Assembly: GCA_030583865.1 (NCBI GenBank)
Contig: CP129479.1
Coordinates: 1-64,000 of the forward strand
Reading direction: 5' to 3'
Length of the DNA: 64,000 nt
Source of the DNA: Thermodesulfobacteriota bacterium
GTDB taxonomy: Bacteria; Desulfobacterota; GWC2-55-46
Part shown: piece after piece, positions 1-9,464 of the stretch
Layout: every line of letters begins with the position of its first letter
Numbering within the stretch: position 1 is the first letter of the stretch
Made by a program: the position numbers and the translations under genes
The notes under the pieces: model-generated
What the model saw: the letters and a program-made list of their open reading frames with translations, nothing else
What the model was told of the DNA's origin: nothing
Database searches by the model: none

Positions 1-945
1 CTGCGCTATCGTCCTTCCGCCCGCCTTCCTTATGTCGCCTATGCCGCCTGCTCCGTCCTCCCCCATGCCGGTCATTATTACGCCGGTTGCGGCAGGCCCG
101 ACCTCTGAGGCCACCGACCGGAAGAGCACGTCTATGGAGGGCCTGTGCCCGTTCTCCGGCACTCCGCCGGAGAGCGCGATTACGTGCCCGGCGGGTGTTT
201 TTTTCAGAGTGGCATGTGCATCGCCCGGCGCAAGCAGTATCCTGCCGGCGGCCACATGGTCTCCGTCCCGCGCCTCGCGAACTTCAAGTCGGCATATGCT
301 CCTCAGCCGTGACGCGAAGGTCCCGGTGAAGCCCGGCGGCATGTGCTGGACTATGACGACGGCGGCGGGTAGGTCGCGCGGGAGCGAGGGGAGCATATAG
401 GTCAGCGCGTTAGGCCCCCCCGTGGATGCGCCTATGGCGACCACCTTTTCAGCCGGCCTCGCCTGTCCCGGACGGGGCGGCGATGACACAGCGGCCGCGC
501 CCCTCCTTGCCTCCAGGCGGAGCCTAGAGGGCAGGCCCTCCTTCGCGGCCACCACCTTCCTGATAAGCTCCTCCGATATAACTCTCATATTGGCCGGGAG
601 AGCCCCCTTCGGTTTCGAGACCACCTCCATGGCGCCGAGCTCGAACGCCTTCATGGCAAGTTCCGCGCCGTGGCGGGTAATGGAGCTCACGACCACTACG
701 GGTATGCTGAAGTCCTCCACCAGGCGGCGGAGAGCCGTGAGGCCGTCCATGCCCGGCATGTCGAGGTCGAGCGTTATCACGTCGGGCCTGTACTTTTCCG
801 CCTTGCTCAGGGCGAACGCGCCATCCATGGCCGTGGCGACAACCTCGATTTCGGAGCTCCTCTCCAGGATGAGCGGGATCATCTTTCTCATCAGGGCAGA
901 GTCGTCCACGACCATGACTTTTATCTTTTCCCTGGACGTTTCCAT
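1..945 (-). CDS. cheB: CheB, protein-glutamate methylesterase/deamidase response regulator (3' end outside window)
   Basis: CheB removes methyl groups from chemoreceptor glutamates and is switched on by CheA phosphorylation. The 315 visible residues begin with a receiver domain (acidic pair DD at 14-15, phospho-acceptor Asp60 in LDLDMPGMDG), then a linker, then the methylesterase domain with the GASTGG serine motif near residue 170, the VQHMP histidine and the GMGEDG aspartate. The gene runs off the left edge, so only the last few dozen residues are missing. ATG at 945 lies 7 bp after the cheA stop, so it is co-transcribed as the last visible gene of the operon. Confidence 0.97.
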   Translation of the reverse strand, partial: METSREKIKVMVVDDSALMRKMIPLILERSSEIEVVATAMDGAFALSKAEKYRPDVITLDLDMPGMDGLTALRRLVEDFSIPVVVVSSITRHGAELAMKAFELGAMEVVSKPKGALPANMRVISEELIRKVVAAKEGLPSRLRLEARRGAAAVSSPPRPGQARPAEKVVAIGASTGGPNALTYMLPSLPRDLPAAVVIVQHMPPGFTGTFASRLRSICRLEVREARDGDHVAAGRILLAPGDAHATLKKTPAGHVIALSGGVPENGHRPSIDVLFRSVASEVGPAATGVIMTGMGEDGAGGIGDIRKAGGRTIAQ

Positions 946-952
946 AATCGCG

Positions 953-2710
953 TCACCCGGCGGCTGCCTGCGTCTGAAAGGCGGGGTCAGGCCCCGGCTG
1001 AGACCGGGAGATGAGTTCGCTTACGTTCAGGAGCAGGGCTATCTTCCCGTTCCCGAGAACCGAGGCGCCGCTCACCACGTTTGACTCCTGGCATTTCCGG
1101 TCTATCGGCTTTATCACGATCTCCCGCTCTCCGGCGAGCGCCTCCACGGGGAGACCTATTCTCCTCGCGCCGTGCCTGACGACGATGACAAAGGCCTTGC
1201 GCTCCCTTATCCAGCGCGCGTCCCGGCTCTCGCGCTCGATGCCGGCCAGGAGGAGCACTCCCTCCCTTGCCTTCAGGAAATCCCTTCCGGCTATGTTTAC
1301 GATGTCGGAAGGCCGCGTCCTGACTATCTCGGCCACCGAGCCGAGGGGCAGGGCGTAGAGGCTGCCGCCTATCCTGGCCAGCACGGCCCTGATTATCGAG
1401 AGCGTCAGAGGGAACCTCAAGGTAAACACGGTCCCCTTTCCGGGGCGCGATGCGACCGAAAGGGTGCCCCGCATCGCCTCCACGCTGGCCCTCGCTATGT
1501 CCATCCCTATCCCCCTTCCGGAAAGGCCGTTAACCTCGCCCGCGGTCGAGAGACCGGGCAGGAAAATGAGCTCCGTCGATTCGCCTTCGCCCATCGAAGC
1601 CGCCTCTTCGCTGCCTATCGCGCCCCTTTCGAGCGCCTTGGCCCTGAGGCGTTCGGTGTCGATGCCCCTGCCGTCGTCCTCGACCTTTATCTCTATCCCG
1701 CCATCATGGTGCGATGCCTCTATTACGATGGTGCCGGCGCGGGGCTTGCCTGCCAGGGCCCTCTCTTCCGGGGGCTCGATACCGTGGTCTACCGCGTTCC
1801 TGAAGATATGCAGGAGCGGCTCCGCAATCATGTCCGCGATGGCCTTGTCCAGCTCCGTTTCCTCGCCCCTGAGCTTGAGATCAATCTCCTTGCCGCTCGC
1901 CTTGCAGTACTCCCTCGCCAGCCTGGGAAAGCGCCTGAAAATGCTTTGGACAGGGACCATTCTTATCGAAAGGACGTTCTTCTGCAGGTCGGAAAGGCTC
2001 CTTGAAATGAACGCTCTGGCCTTCAGGAATCCCTGCACCAGCTCGTCTTTCGGGTATTTGGATTCGAACCTGCCGACCAGCTGCTCGATCATGGAGCGGC
2101 CTGTCACCAGCTCGCCGACGAGGTCCATGAGCTGATCGACCTTGTTGGAGAGGACCCTTATTGAGGAGGAATAGCCGTCCGCGCCGGGCTCCGGGGGCTT
2201 CCTTCCATTCAATTCAGCTTCGGCCTCGTCCGGGACAACGCGCACCGCGGCCCCGGCCTTCCGGCGGTCTTTTCGGGGTCGGGCCGCCGGGCCCGCCTTG
2301 GAAAGCGCGCTTTTCATCCTGGCCATGAGGCCTTCGGGCAAAGCATATTCGACCCCGTTACGGTCCGCCTCGACTGCGGCGTGTATCTCGTCCGCGACTT
2401 CGAGGAGCATCCCGGTTATTACGCTGTCGAAGCCGACTGCCCGCCTGTCGGCGGCCGCCATTATGTCCTCTGCCAGGTGTATGAGCTCCGCTAACCCGTG
2501 TAGGCCCATGGATGACGAGTCGCCCTTCAGGGTATGAAATAGCCTCTTTATGCGCCTTGCTGAATCAACCGGGTCCCCGGCTGATTCCAGCCCGGGTATT
2601 TCGAGCCCGAGCTGCTCGTTTATCTCAAAGGCCTGGAGATAAAAGGTCTCTTTCAGGACCCTGACCTCATCGGCCGTCAGATCAATGTTGTCCTGTCGAG
2701 AGCGCGTCAT
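953..2710 (-). CDS. cheA: CheA chemotaxis histidine kinase
   Basis: CheA autophosphorylates in response to MCP signals and passes phosphate to CheY/CheB-type regulators. An N-terminal HPt domain carries His59 in RLFHTLKGDSSSMG. A linker follows in place of a recognisable P2 domain. Next come the P3 dimerisation helices (from about 180), the HATPase core with LLHIFRNAVDHGIE (N box), VEDDGRGI (G1) and GLSGRGIGMD (G2), and a C-terminal CheW-like domain (about 430-570). At 585 residues it is slightly short, which fits the missing P2. Its start overlaps the cheR stop by 4 bp, indicating translational coupling. Confidence 0.97.
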   Translation of the reverse strand: MTRSRQDNIDLTADEVRVLKETFYLQAFEINEQLGLEIPGLESAGDPVDSARRIKRLFHTLKGDSSSMGLHGLAELIHLAEDIMAAADRRAVGFDSVITGMLLEVADEIHAAVEADRNGVEYALPEGLMARMKSALSKAGPAARPRKDRRKAGAAVRVVPDEAEAELNGRKPPEPGADGYSSSIRVLSNKVDQLMDLVGELVTGRSMIEQLVGRFESKYPKDELVQGFLKARAFISRSLSDLQKNVLSIRMVPVQSIFRRFPRLAREYCKASGKEIDLKLRGEETELDKAIADMIAEPLLHIFRNAVDHGIEPPEERALAGKPRAGTIVIEASHHDGGIEIKVEDDGRGIDTERLRAKALERGAIGSEEAASMGEGESTELIFLPGLSTAGEVNGLSGRGIGMDIARASVEAMRGTLSVASRPGKGTVFTLRFPLTLSIIRAVLARIGGSLYALPLGSVAEIVRTRPSDIVNIAGRDFLKAREGVLLLAGIERESRDARWIRERKAFVIVVRHGARRIGLPVEALAGEREIVIKPIDRKCQESNVVSGASVLGNGKIALLLNVSELISRSQPGPDPAFQTQAAAG

Positions 2711-3585
2711 CCCAGGGCCTCTCCTGAAGACTCTCTTTTCCTGTATGCCGTACCCTTGTTGTGATGGAAGAACTCGAAGTCAGCGTCAATGCCGTGCAGT
2801 GTTTCGCTGTGGCCCAGGAAGAGCCAGCCGCCCGGGACGATGGCCCGCTCGAACCTCCTTATCGCCTTGTCCCTTGTCCTTTCATCGAAGTATATGAGCA
2901 CGTTCCTGCAGAACACCGCGTCAAAGCCGGTTTCGATGATATCGTTCAGCAGGTTGTGATGTATGAACCTCACCGGCTTTCTTATGTCGCCGCTCACCGT
3001 GTATCCGTTGCCGGTTTTCCGGAAACAGGATTCCACGTGCCTCGCTTCCAGGCCTTCCATCCTCTCGGTTGGATAAAAACCGGCCTGGGCTATCTTGAGC
3101 GCCGAAAGGCTCAGGTCCGAAGCGAGTATATTCACGCGCAAGCTCCTCAGGTCGGGGACGGCCTCGTTCAGGATAATGGAAATCGTGTACGGTTCCTGCC
3201 CGGTGGAGCATCCGGCGCTCCAGATATTGATCCTGCAAGACCCGTCCGACCGTTTTCTGGATATTATTTCCGGGAGTACGGCCTCGGCGAAGAAATTGAG
3301 CTGCGGCTTGTTACGGAAAAACGAGGTCTCGTTGATCGTAAGGTCGTCCAGGAAGGTAAGGAGCTCCGCCCCGCCTTTCTCCTCGTCGTTGAGGATGACG
3401 TAATAGCCGTAGAAACTGGGAACGCCGAGGGCCTTCATTCTCCTGAAAGCCTTGTGCTCCACGAAAGGCTTCTTCTCCTCGCCTAGCCAGAGGCCGCTCT
3501 TTTCGTACACAAGCCCCCTCAAGAGCCGGAACTCGTCTGTCGTCGCGCCAGTCAGGCAGGCGCTTGTCATGATTCTCGTCTGCAT
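2707..3585 (-). CDS. cheR: CheR chemoreceptor glutamate methyltransferase
   Basis: SAM-dependent methyltransferase that adds methyl groups to MCP glutamates, opposing CheB. A small N-terminal helical domain precedes the Rossmann domain, which has INIWSAGCSTGQEPYT (SAM loop), INETSFFRN and the FDAVFCRNVLIYF motif. There is no C-terminal TPR. The frame is open to a TTG at 3609, but ATG 3585 has a GGGAG upstream and gives a 292-residue protein of normal CheR size; ATG 3570 is also possible. It sits between mcp and cheA, overlapping cheA by 4 bp. Confidence 0.95.
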   Translation of the reverse strand: MQTRIMTSACLTGATTDEFRLLRGLVYEKSGLWLGEEKKPFVEHKAFRRMKALGVPSFYGYYVILNDEEKGGAELLTFLDDLTINETSFFRNKPQLNFFAEAVLPEIISRKRSDGSCRINIWSAGCSTGQEPYTISIILNEAVPDLRSLRVNILASDLSLSALKIAQAGFYPTERMEGLEARHVESCFRKTGNGYTVSGDIRKPVRFIHHNLLNDIIETGFDAVFCRNVLIYFDERTRDKAIRRFERAIVPGGWLFLGHSETLHGIDADFEFFHHNKGTAYRKRESSGEALG

Positions 3586-3612
3586 TCGTACCGCCGCTCC
3601 CGTTCCCAATAA

Positions 3613-3640
3613 GGCAGGTTGCGGGAAAGCGCAACCTGCT
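3613..3640. other. Hairpin between mcp and cheR
   Basis: A near-perfect inverted repeat (GCAGGTTGCG / CGCAACCTGC, short AAAG-containing loop) sits in the 175 bp between the mcp stop and cheR start. No T-run follows on either strand, so it looks like an intra-operon mRNA-stabilising or attenuating hairpin rather than a full intrinsic terminator. Confidence 0.5.
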
Positions 3641-3760
3641 GCTCAATTCCGTATGGATTGCCGGATTGCGGGACTGTAAAGTAGTGCAATCGTGACTCGC
3701 GCGAATTCACTTCGTGCAAGCCGTCTCGGACAAAGTCCGGGAAGGACTTTTCTGCAACTG

Positions 3761-5704
3761 TCAGTTGGCCACGAGCCTGAACTTCCTGGGCTGCGCCTCC
3801 TCCTGCCGGCACGCGTCGTCCCGTATCGCGAACCTTGCGACCAGCGTGCTGAACGACTCCGACTGCCTGGCCATCTGCTCAGCCGCAGTCGCGAGCTGCA
3901 TCGCGCAGGAAGTGTTGTGCTGGACCATTTCCCGGAGCTTCTCCATACTTTTCACGACCTGTTCGGTGCCTGAGGCCTGCTCGTCCGCCGAGGAGCTTAT
4001 CTCCATCGTTATCTCATTAAGCCTGCTCAGGGCCTTCGATATGGCGCCGCACCCGCTGGCCTGCTCGGCAGTCGCTGCTCCTATCTCCTGCGAGTACCTG
4101 GCCACCTCGGCGACCGATACGTCTATCCTCTTGAGCGAATCGACCACGTCCTCGGAGAGCTTGAGCGCCCTCCCGACCGTCTCTACGTTCTTCTCGACGT
4201 TGTCGACCGCCGCGGAGGTGTCCTTCTGGATTCCGTATATCAGGGTGGATATCTCCGCGGTGCTCTTGGCGGAGCGCTCGGCCAGGTTGCGCACCTCGTC
4301 GGCCACCACGGCGAACCCGAGGCCGTGCTCGCCGGCCCTCGCGGCCTCTATGGCCGCGTTGAGCGCAAGGAGGTTCGTCTGCTCGGCCAAGTCGTCTATC
4401 ACCTCTATTATCTTCCCGATGTCGCCGGTCCTCGCGCCGAGGAGCCTCATGGTGTCGGCGGATTTTCCGATCACGCCCATGATGTTCTTGACCCCGTCCG
4501 ACGAGAGGTCGACTGCCATGCGCCCGGAGGAGACGGCCTCGTTGCTCTGCAGCGCGAGGTCCACGAGCTTCCTGGAGTTTTCCGCCACCCTGGCTATCGA
4601 GGCGATGAGCTCCTCTATTGAGGCCGAGGTCTCGGCCACGAACTGGGACTGCGACTGCATGCCCTTCGCGACGCTCTGGAGGTTGGCGCTCATCTCGTGC
4701 ATCGTGGCCGTAATCTCGTCCACGGCGACCGAGGCTATCTCGCCGTTCTTGCTCGTCTGCTCGCTGGTGTTAGCTATCTCCACCGCCGTTGCCGCGAACT
4801 GCTCCGAGCCGCCCCTAACCTGCGAGACTATCCCGCCGAGTCCCCTGGCCATCCTGTTGAAGGCGTTTCCCAGCACGTCCTTCCCGGACCTGGGCGTGAC
4901 CTCCGAGGTGAGGTCGCCCTCGGCTATGGAGCCGGCCGTCTTCGCGATACCCTGGAGGTAATCGATCATCTCCCGGAAGGCGTTTGCGAGAGAGCCTATC
5001 TCGTCATCGGACTTTACCGCCACGTCGGTTTCTATCTCTCCCCTTGAGACCTTCTCGGCAACGCCGGTAAGCTCCCCTATGGCCCTCGATATGGACCTTG
5101 AGACGAGCAAGGCTGTCAGGAGGGAAATCAACGCGATGGCCGCGCCACCCGCGATTACGGCCAGATAAAGGAAGAGCTTGCCTTTTTTGACCCTTTGGGC
5201 GGCTTCGGCCCTGCTTTCCTCTATTGAGGACAGCAACTCCCTTGCCTTCTCCGCCCCGGGCGCCCAATAGCTCCTGCCGTATTCCCTGAAAAGGTCCGAC
5301 GCCCTCCTGGCCCGCTCGGCGTCGGTCATGGCATATAGCTTTATTGCCGAGGCCCCGGCACCCTCGATATGGCCCCGGAGGTCCCTTATGGCCTCCTTCC
5401 GGCTTTCCTCTGCGCTCAACCTCTCCATTTCGCCTAAAAGGCCCTCTGCCTCCCTTGCCTTTCGGTTCATCTCATCCGCGTGCTCGCCTCCGCCGGTTAG
5501 GATGAACTCGTTCATGCTCGCCTGCATAAGGCTGAGGCTCCCCTGGACCCTGCCTGCCAGCGCCTGCTCTTCCCCGAGCTCGTTCAGTTCGGCGAGCGGG
5601 CCCGCCAGCCTCTCCGACATCAGCAAAACAAGCCCGCTGAACGCCGCGGAAAGGGCTACCAGGATAAGGAAGCTTTTCAGCAATTTCCTGCCGATCTTGT
5701 TCAT
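3761..5704 (-). CDS. Methyl-accepting chemotaxis protein (transmembrane receptor)
   Basis: Inner-membrane chemoreceptor feeding CheW/CheA. TM1 is at about 8-28, followed by a periplasmic, mostly helical sensor region of about 150 residues resembling a four-helix bundle, TM2 at about 178-200, HAMP, and the long cytoplasmic coiled-coil signalling domain. The hairpin tip [19 protein letters not shown] is conserved. There is no C-terminal CheR-tethering pentapeptide; it ends RKFRLVAN. The frame extends to ATG 5716, but GGAGG sits 5 bp before ATG 5704, which is chosen (647 residues). The ligand cannot be inferred. Confidence 0.95.
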   Translation of the reverse strand: MNKIGRKLLKSFLILVALSAAFSGLVLLMSERLAGPLAELNELGEEQALAGRVQGSLSLMQASMNEFILTGGGEHADEMNRKAREAEGLLGEMERLSAEESRKEAIRDLRGHIEGAGASAIKLYAMTDAERARRASDLFREYGRSYWAPGAEKARELLSSIEESRAEAAQRVKKGKLFLYLAVIAGGAAIALISLLTALLVSRSISRAIGELTGVAEKVSRGEIETDVAVKSDDEIGSLANAFREMIDYLQGIAKTAGSIAEGDLTSEVTPRSGKDVLGNAFNRMARGLGGIVSQVRGGSEQFAATAVEIANTSEQTSKNGEIASVAVDEITATMHEMSANLQSVAKGMQSQSQFVAETSASIEELIASIARVAENSRKLVDLALQSNEAVSSGRMAVDLSSDGVKNIMGVIGKSADTMRLLGARTGDIGKIIEVIDDLAEQTNLLALNAAIEAARAGEHGLGFAVVADEVRNLAERSAKSTAEISTLIYGIQKDTSAAVDNVEKNVETVGRALKLSEDVVDSLKRIDVSVAEVARYSQEIGAATAEQASGCGAISKALSRLNEITMEISSSADEQASGTEQVVKSMEKLREMVQHNTSCAMQLATAAEQMARQSESFSTLVARFAIRDDACRQEEAQPRKFRLVAN

Positions 5705-5734
5705 TATTTCCTCCAAAAAGTCGTCCGGCTTTGA

Positions 5735-6202
5735 TTACGCCGCCGGGACCTGACGGGCCCGGCTTGCGGCGGCCGCGCCCGGATTCAAAAGCTCGTCTAT
5801 GTCTACCAGGACAATAAGCCTGTCCTTGAGCCTCCCCACCCCGGCGACATAGCTTCCGGCCGCGTTCGAAACGGCTTCGGGCGGCGGCTCTATGTCATCC
5901 TTTTCCATTTTGACTATCTCCGAGACCGAGTCCACGAGAAGCCCGGCGAGACCGCCTCCCAGCTCGAGCACCAGTATCCTGTTGGCTTTGACTTCGCCGG
6001 AAGGCGTCTTGCCGAGGCGCCTGCTCATATCGATGACCGGGACTATCCTGCCCCTGAGGTTAATCACCCCCCTGTAGAAATCCGGGGATTCGGGCACGGC
6101 GGTTACTTCCGGGACCCTGACTATCTCCCTGACCCTGTCTATCGGGATCCCGAAGAAATCGTCATTGTTCCTGAAACCCACGAGATGCAGCATGCCTGCC
6201 AC
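5735..6202 (-). CDS. cheW: CheW coupling protein
   Basis: Scaffold that couples the MCP to CheA. It is a single CheW domain of 155 residues with the typical pattern FFGIPIDRVREIVR, VINLRGRIVPVIDM and a GLLVDSVSEIV region. It starts at GTG 6202 with AGGAG 7 bp upstream; that Shine-Dalgarno lies inside the end of the preceding response-regulator gene, whose stop is 1 bp away, so translation is probably coupled. Confidence 0.96.
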   Translation of the reverse strand: MAGMLHLVGFRNNDDFFGIPIDRVREIVRVPEVTAVPESPDFYRGVINLRGRIVPVIDMSRRLGKTPSGEVKANRILVLELGGGLAGLLVDSVSEIVKMEKDDIEPPPEAVSNAAGSYVAGVGRLKDRLIVLVDIDELLNPGAAAASRARQVPAA

Positions 6203-6203
6203 T

Positions 6204-6566
6204 TCAAAGCTCCTTTTGCCTGCAGCCCTCGATGATCTTCCAGAGGTCCGCGAGGTCAGCCGGCTTTTGCAGGAAGAAATCGGCCCCGCTCAATAGCGCC
6301 CTTGACTTGATGCCGGGCGTGGCATCGCTGGTCATGAGCCCTATGCTTATCTCCGGCCTTATCTGCCTTGCCAGCGGTATGGCGGATATTCCGTCGAGGC
6401 CCGGCATGTGCAGGTCCATGATGATACCGTCGTAATCATCCTCCGCTAGGCTCCTGAGGGCGTCGCCCATGTTGAAATGGCTGACTACCTGCACCTTGTG
6501 CTTCTTGAGTATCGATGAAACAAGTGTCGTCATGAAGAGGTCGTCGTCTACGATAAGGTATTTCAT
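6204..6566 (-). CDS. Single-domain response regulator (CheY-like)
   Basis: Stand-alone receiver domain of 120 residues: acidic pair DD near 7-9, phospho-acceptor Asp in IIMDLHMPGLDG, conserved Lys in FLQKPADL. It is the first gene of the chemosensory operon and lies directly behind the sigma54-type promoter at 6581-6597, so it is probably the output or adaptation regulator phosphorylated by CheA. It lacks any DNA-binding domain. Confidence 0.93.
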   Translation of the reverse strand: MKYLIVDDDLFMTTLVSSILKKHKVQVVSHFNMGDALRSLAEDDYDGIIMDLHMPGLDGISAIPLARQIRPEISIGLMTSDATPGIKSRALLSGADFFLQKPADLADLWKIIEGCRQKEL

Positions 6567-6580
6567 AGTCCGTACAGATG

Positions 6581-6597
6581 AGCAATAGCCATGCCAA
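6581..6597 (-). promoter_or_regulatory. Sigma54 (-24/-12) promoter of the chemosensory operon
   Basis: On the minus strand TTGGCATGGCTATTGCT matches the sigma54 consensus TGGCAC-N5-TTGC, with exactly 10 bp between the GG and GC dinucleotides. The predicted start is about 6570, only some 4 nt before the ATG at 6566. Sigma54 promoters need an AAA+ activator, and one is encoded immediately upstream (6728-8077). Confidence 0.75.
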
Positions 6598-6649
6598 TGT
6601 CAAACGATGCGTAAATGCTCGCTTTTTTCCCAGGCTGGGGGATCAGACA

Positions 6650-6684
6650 GGGCATTTTGCCACCCTGTGCAGGGCAGAATGCCC
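6650..6684. promoter_or_regulatory. Candidate activator (UAS) inverted repeat upstream of the sigma54 promoter
   Basis: GGGCATTTTGCC and GGCAGAATGCCC (11 of 12 complementary) are separated by about 11 bp and centred roughly 97 bp upstream of the predicted start, the usual place for an enhancer-binding protein site. It also lies 44 bp past the stop of the activator gene and could instead be a terminator-type hairpin, but no T-run follows. Confidence 0.5.
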
Positions 6685-6727
6685 GATTAAGGGCGGAAAT
6701 GGTGTCGTGGGATTTGCAATGAAGGGG

Positions 6728-8077
6728 TCAGAGGCCGTAAAGACGTATTTTCCTGTAGAGAGTCTTTACGTCTATCTCGAGTATTTCAGCGGCTTTTTTC
6801 CTGTTCCCTTTCGTATGGCCGAGGACCTTCCCGATATGCTCTTTTTCCACCTCGGCCAGGGAAACAAGGACAGGCACTGCGCCCGGCCTGTCCGCATTTG
6901 ATGCATGTACCGGCTCTATATGCAGGTCTGAGGGGCCTATCTCGTCCGAATCGCTTATGATGGCCGCCCGGGTGAGCGCGTTCTGAAGCTCCCTGATGTT
7001 GCCGGGCCAGCTGTGCGTCATGAGCACGCCAAGGGCGGCGGGGCTGATTTTTTTCCTGTAGCCCGCCGGCAGCCTGGAGAGGAGGTCCTCCGCGAGAGGG
7101 GGTATGTCCTCCTTCCTTTCCCTGAGCGGAGGCAGCTCCATGACGACGCTGCTCAACCTGTAATAGAGGTCCTCCCTGAAGCGCCCGTCCGCGGCCATCC
7201 CGGGGAGGTCCCTGTTCGTCGCCGTTACGACGCGCAGGTCCACATGGAGCTCTTTTGTGCCGCCCACCTTGTAGAAGGTCCCCTTTTCGATTACCCTCAG
7301 GAGCTTCGCCTGCATCTCGTAGGGTACCTCCCCTATCTCGTCGAGGAACAGAGTTCCGCCGTCGGCCAGCTCCAGAAGGCCCGCCTTGGAGGTCAGGGCG
7401 CCTGTAAACGCGCCTTTTTCGTACCCGAAGAGCTCGCTTTCGAAAAGGCTCGGCTGTATCGTCGCCGCGTTGAAAATGATAAATGGGGCCGCGGAACGCG
7501 ACGAGTTCTCGTGTATGAACTCCGCGAAAAGCTCTTTCCCGGTCCCGCTCTCCCCGAGTATCAGCACCGGTGCATCGGACCTCGCCACCTTGCCCGCCTC
7601 GCGGAGGAGCTTCGTCACGGACCGGCTCTTCGTTATGATCCTCCCGCGCCCCTCGCTCATCCTCTTAAGGACAAGGCTGTCCTGGCGCAGGAGCCTCTTC
7701 TCAAATGCTTTTCTGATGAGAAAGGCCATTTTTTCAAGGCTGCAGGGTTTGGTAAGGAACTCGTAGGCGCCGAGCCTGATGGCCTCAACCGCAGTTTGCA
7801 GGCTGGTGCACGCGGTTAAGACTATGAATTCGGCGGGTATGGCCTGCTCCGCCGCCCTGCCCAGGACCTCAAGCCCGTTCAGGCCAGGCATGTTTATGTC
7901 GAGGATGCAGACGTCGAAGGGCTCGTCTTCCAGGAGCTTCATTCCCTCCCCGCCGCTCAGGGCGGACGCGACCTTGAAGCCTTCGCGGGCAAGCTCCTCC
8001 TTGAGGACGGAGACGAAAGGCTCCTCGTCGTCGATAATGCAGACCCTCGCGGTCCTTTTAGGAGCGGATACCGGCAT
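6728..8077 (-). CDS. NtrC-family sigma54-dependent response regulator
   Basis: Receiver (Asp60 in CILDINMPGLNG), AAA+ sigma54-interaction domain (Walker A GESGTGKE near 178, GAFTGA loop near 225, Walker B GGTLFLDEIGEV) and a C-terminal Fis-type helix-turn-helix (GNRKKAAEILEIDVKTLYRK). All parts needed to bind an enhancer and open sigma54 promoters are present at the normal length of 449 residues. It overlaps the upstream histidine kinase gene by 20 bp, so the two are a cognate pair. The nearest visible target is the promoter at 6581-6597. Confidence 0.96.
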   Translation of the reverse strand: MPVSAPKRTARVCIIDDEEPFVSVLKEELAREGFKVASALSGGEGMKLLEDEPFDVCILDINMPGLNGLEVLGRAAEQAIPAEFIVLTACTSLQTAVEAIRLGAYEFLTKPCSLEKMAFLIRKAFEKRLLRQDSLVLKRMSEGRGRIITKSRSVTKLLREAGKVARSDAPVLILGESGTGKELFAEFIHENSSRSAAPFIIFNAATIQPSLFESELFGYEKGAFTGALTSKAGLLELADGGTLFLDEIGEVPYEMQAKLLRVIEKGTFYKVGGTKELHVDLRVVTATNRDLPGMAADGRFREDLYYRLSSVVMELPPLRERKEDIPPLAEDLLSRLPAGYRKKISPAALGVLMTHSWPGNIRELQNALTRAAIISDSDEIGPSDLHIEPVHASNADRPGAVPVLVSLAEVEKEHIGKVLGHTKGNRKKAAEILEIDVKTLYRKIRLYGL

Positions 8078-9281
8078 CCTTCCTTCCCCTCGTGAGCGGC
8101 AGGCGTATGGTCACCAGGCACCCCTTGCCAGCGTCGGATTCGACATCCAGGCCGCCATTGTGCCAGCTTATTATCTCATGGGCGACCGTGAGCCCAAGCC
8201 CGGCCCTTGCGTTCCCTTTGGTGGTAAAAAACGGGGTGAAGACGCTCCCCAGGTGTTCGCGTGCTATGCCGGCCCCGTTATCCTCTATCTCAATGATTAG
8301 ATGCGCCTCGTCCCCGCCCTTCCGGAGGGAAGTAGAGACCGTTACCAGGGCGTCCTCCCTGCCCTCGACCGACTCGAGCGCGTTCACAAGGACCGAGACG
8401 ATCGCCTGTCTCAGGAGCGTTTCGTTGGTCATTGCGGCAGGGAGGCCCTGCTGGAAGCGCGTCTCCACGCGAGTCCTTAAAAAACCCTTGCTCGATTTCA
8501 GGATGGATATGAGCTCCTCCAGGATCCTGTTTACGTCCGTCTCGGTCCTTTCGCCGGTTTCGGTCCTGCCGGCGCTCATCAATATCATGGCCACGTCCTT
8601 GCACTTTTCGACCTGCTTCATGGAAATACCGAGATACCGCTCGAACCTCTGAGAAATCTCCCGGTCGCCTATTAAGCCCCTCTCCACTTCCTTTGAGAGG
8701 GACTCCAGGCATACCATCAACGTCGAAAGCGGGTTATTCACCTGGTGCGCTATGCCGGCTGCCAGGTGTCCGAGCGTAAAGAGCCTCTCTTTGGCAAGGA
8801 GCGTCGATTCGAGCCTCCTCTGAATCGTCATGTCCTCGATTATGACGGCGGCATGCGAGACCTCGCCGCTTTCCGACCGGATAGGGGTCTTGGTGACCCT
8901 GTAGTGCCTCTTGTACCCGTTAACCAGGAGCGAGGTCTCCTCGGCCCGGATCACCGCGCCTTTTTCGAAAACCTCCCTGAATTCGGCAGCCATGGCGTCT
9001 ATAGGCTTCGGGGACGCCACGCTGGGCCTGTGCACCATCAGAACCGACACGAGCGGCCTGCCGATGGCCTCCTCCTGTTTGACGCCGTACGGGCCCTCCT
9101 CGCCTTTTTTGTTCCAAAAGGCTATGTTGAGGTCCCTGTCGACTATATAGTATTTGTAGGGCAGTATGTCCAGAGCCCTGGCAAGGAGTTCGATGTCGAA
9201 AGGTATCCGGTCGGCCATGGGAGAAAAGGGTATGCTGGATTTCAAGAAATCCGCAGGAGAACGTGCGAGCCCCCTTGGCAT
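8058..9281 (-). CDS. PAS-domain sensor histidine kinase, partner of the NtrC-type regulator
   Basis: No transmembrane segment is seen, so it is predicted cytoplasmic. A PAS domain (about 30-150: ILPYKYYIVDRDLNIAFWN, then VTKTPIR and IIEDMT) is followed by HisKA with the phospho-His in AAGIAHQVNNPLS and an HATPase domain (N box NALESVEG, G boxes DNGAGI and GLGLTVAHEI). ATG 9281 and ATG 9218 (at MADRIPFD) are both possible starts; neither has a clear ribosome site. A dyad at 9325-9338 lies just upstream. Confidence 0.94.
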   Translation of the reverse strand: MPRGLARSPADFLKSSIPFSPMADRIPFDIELLARALDILPYKYYIVDRDLNIAFWNKKGEEGPYGVKQEEAIGRPLVSVLMVHRPSVASPKPIDAMAAEFREVFEKGAVIRAEETSLLVNGYKRHYRVTKTPIRSESGEVSHAAVIIEDMTIQRRLESTLLAKERLFTLGHLAAGIAHQVNNPLSTLMVCLESLSKEVERGLIGDREISQRFERYLGISMKQVEKCKDVAMILMSAGRTETGERTETDVNRILEELISILKSSKGFLRTRVETRFQQGLPAAMTNETLLRQAIVSVLVNALESVEGREDALVTVSTSLRKGGDEAHLIIEIEDNGAGIAREHLGSVFTPFFTTKGNARAGLGLTVAHEIISWHNGGLDVESDAGKGCLVTIRLPLTRGRKDAGIRS

Positions 9282-9324
9282 TCACTTGATAAAAAGAGCC
9301 TATCTGAAGTAACCAGGTCAGGCG

Positions 9325-9338
9325 GTGATATATGTCAC
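9325..9338. promoter_or_regulatory. CRP/FNR-family-like operator upstream of the kinase gene
   Basis: GTGATATATGTCAC is a perfect GTGA-N6-TCAC dyad, as bound by CRP-type regulators, 44 bp upstream of ATG 9281. A second dyad, TCTCATGTAC paired with GTGCACATGAGA, lies at 9381-9414. No CRP-family gene is in the window. Confidence 0.4.
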
Positions 9339-9464
9339 ATGGCCTGAAAAAGGATGATTCGCCATTTGGAAAAGCTTTGGTCTCATGTACAGGAGCAGGC
9401 AGGTGCACATGAGATATGTTGAACCGATACTTGAAAATAAGGTGGAGCCTGCCTGTAAGAAAAC

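Noticed and set aside
3714-4961. 415-codon open frame on the plus strand opposite the MCP gene
   Set aside because: It is a mirror of GC-rich coding sequence, with Ser/Ala-rich low-complexity translation and no domain; the minus-strand MCP is unambiguous.
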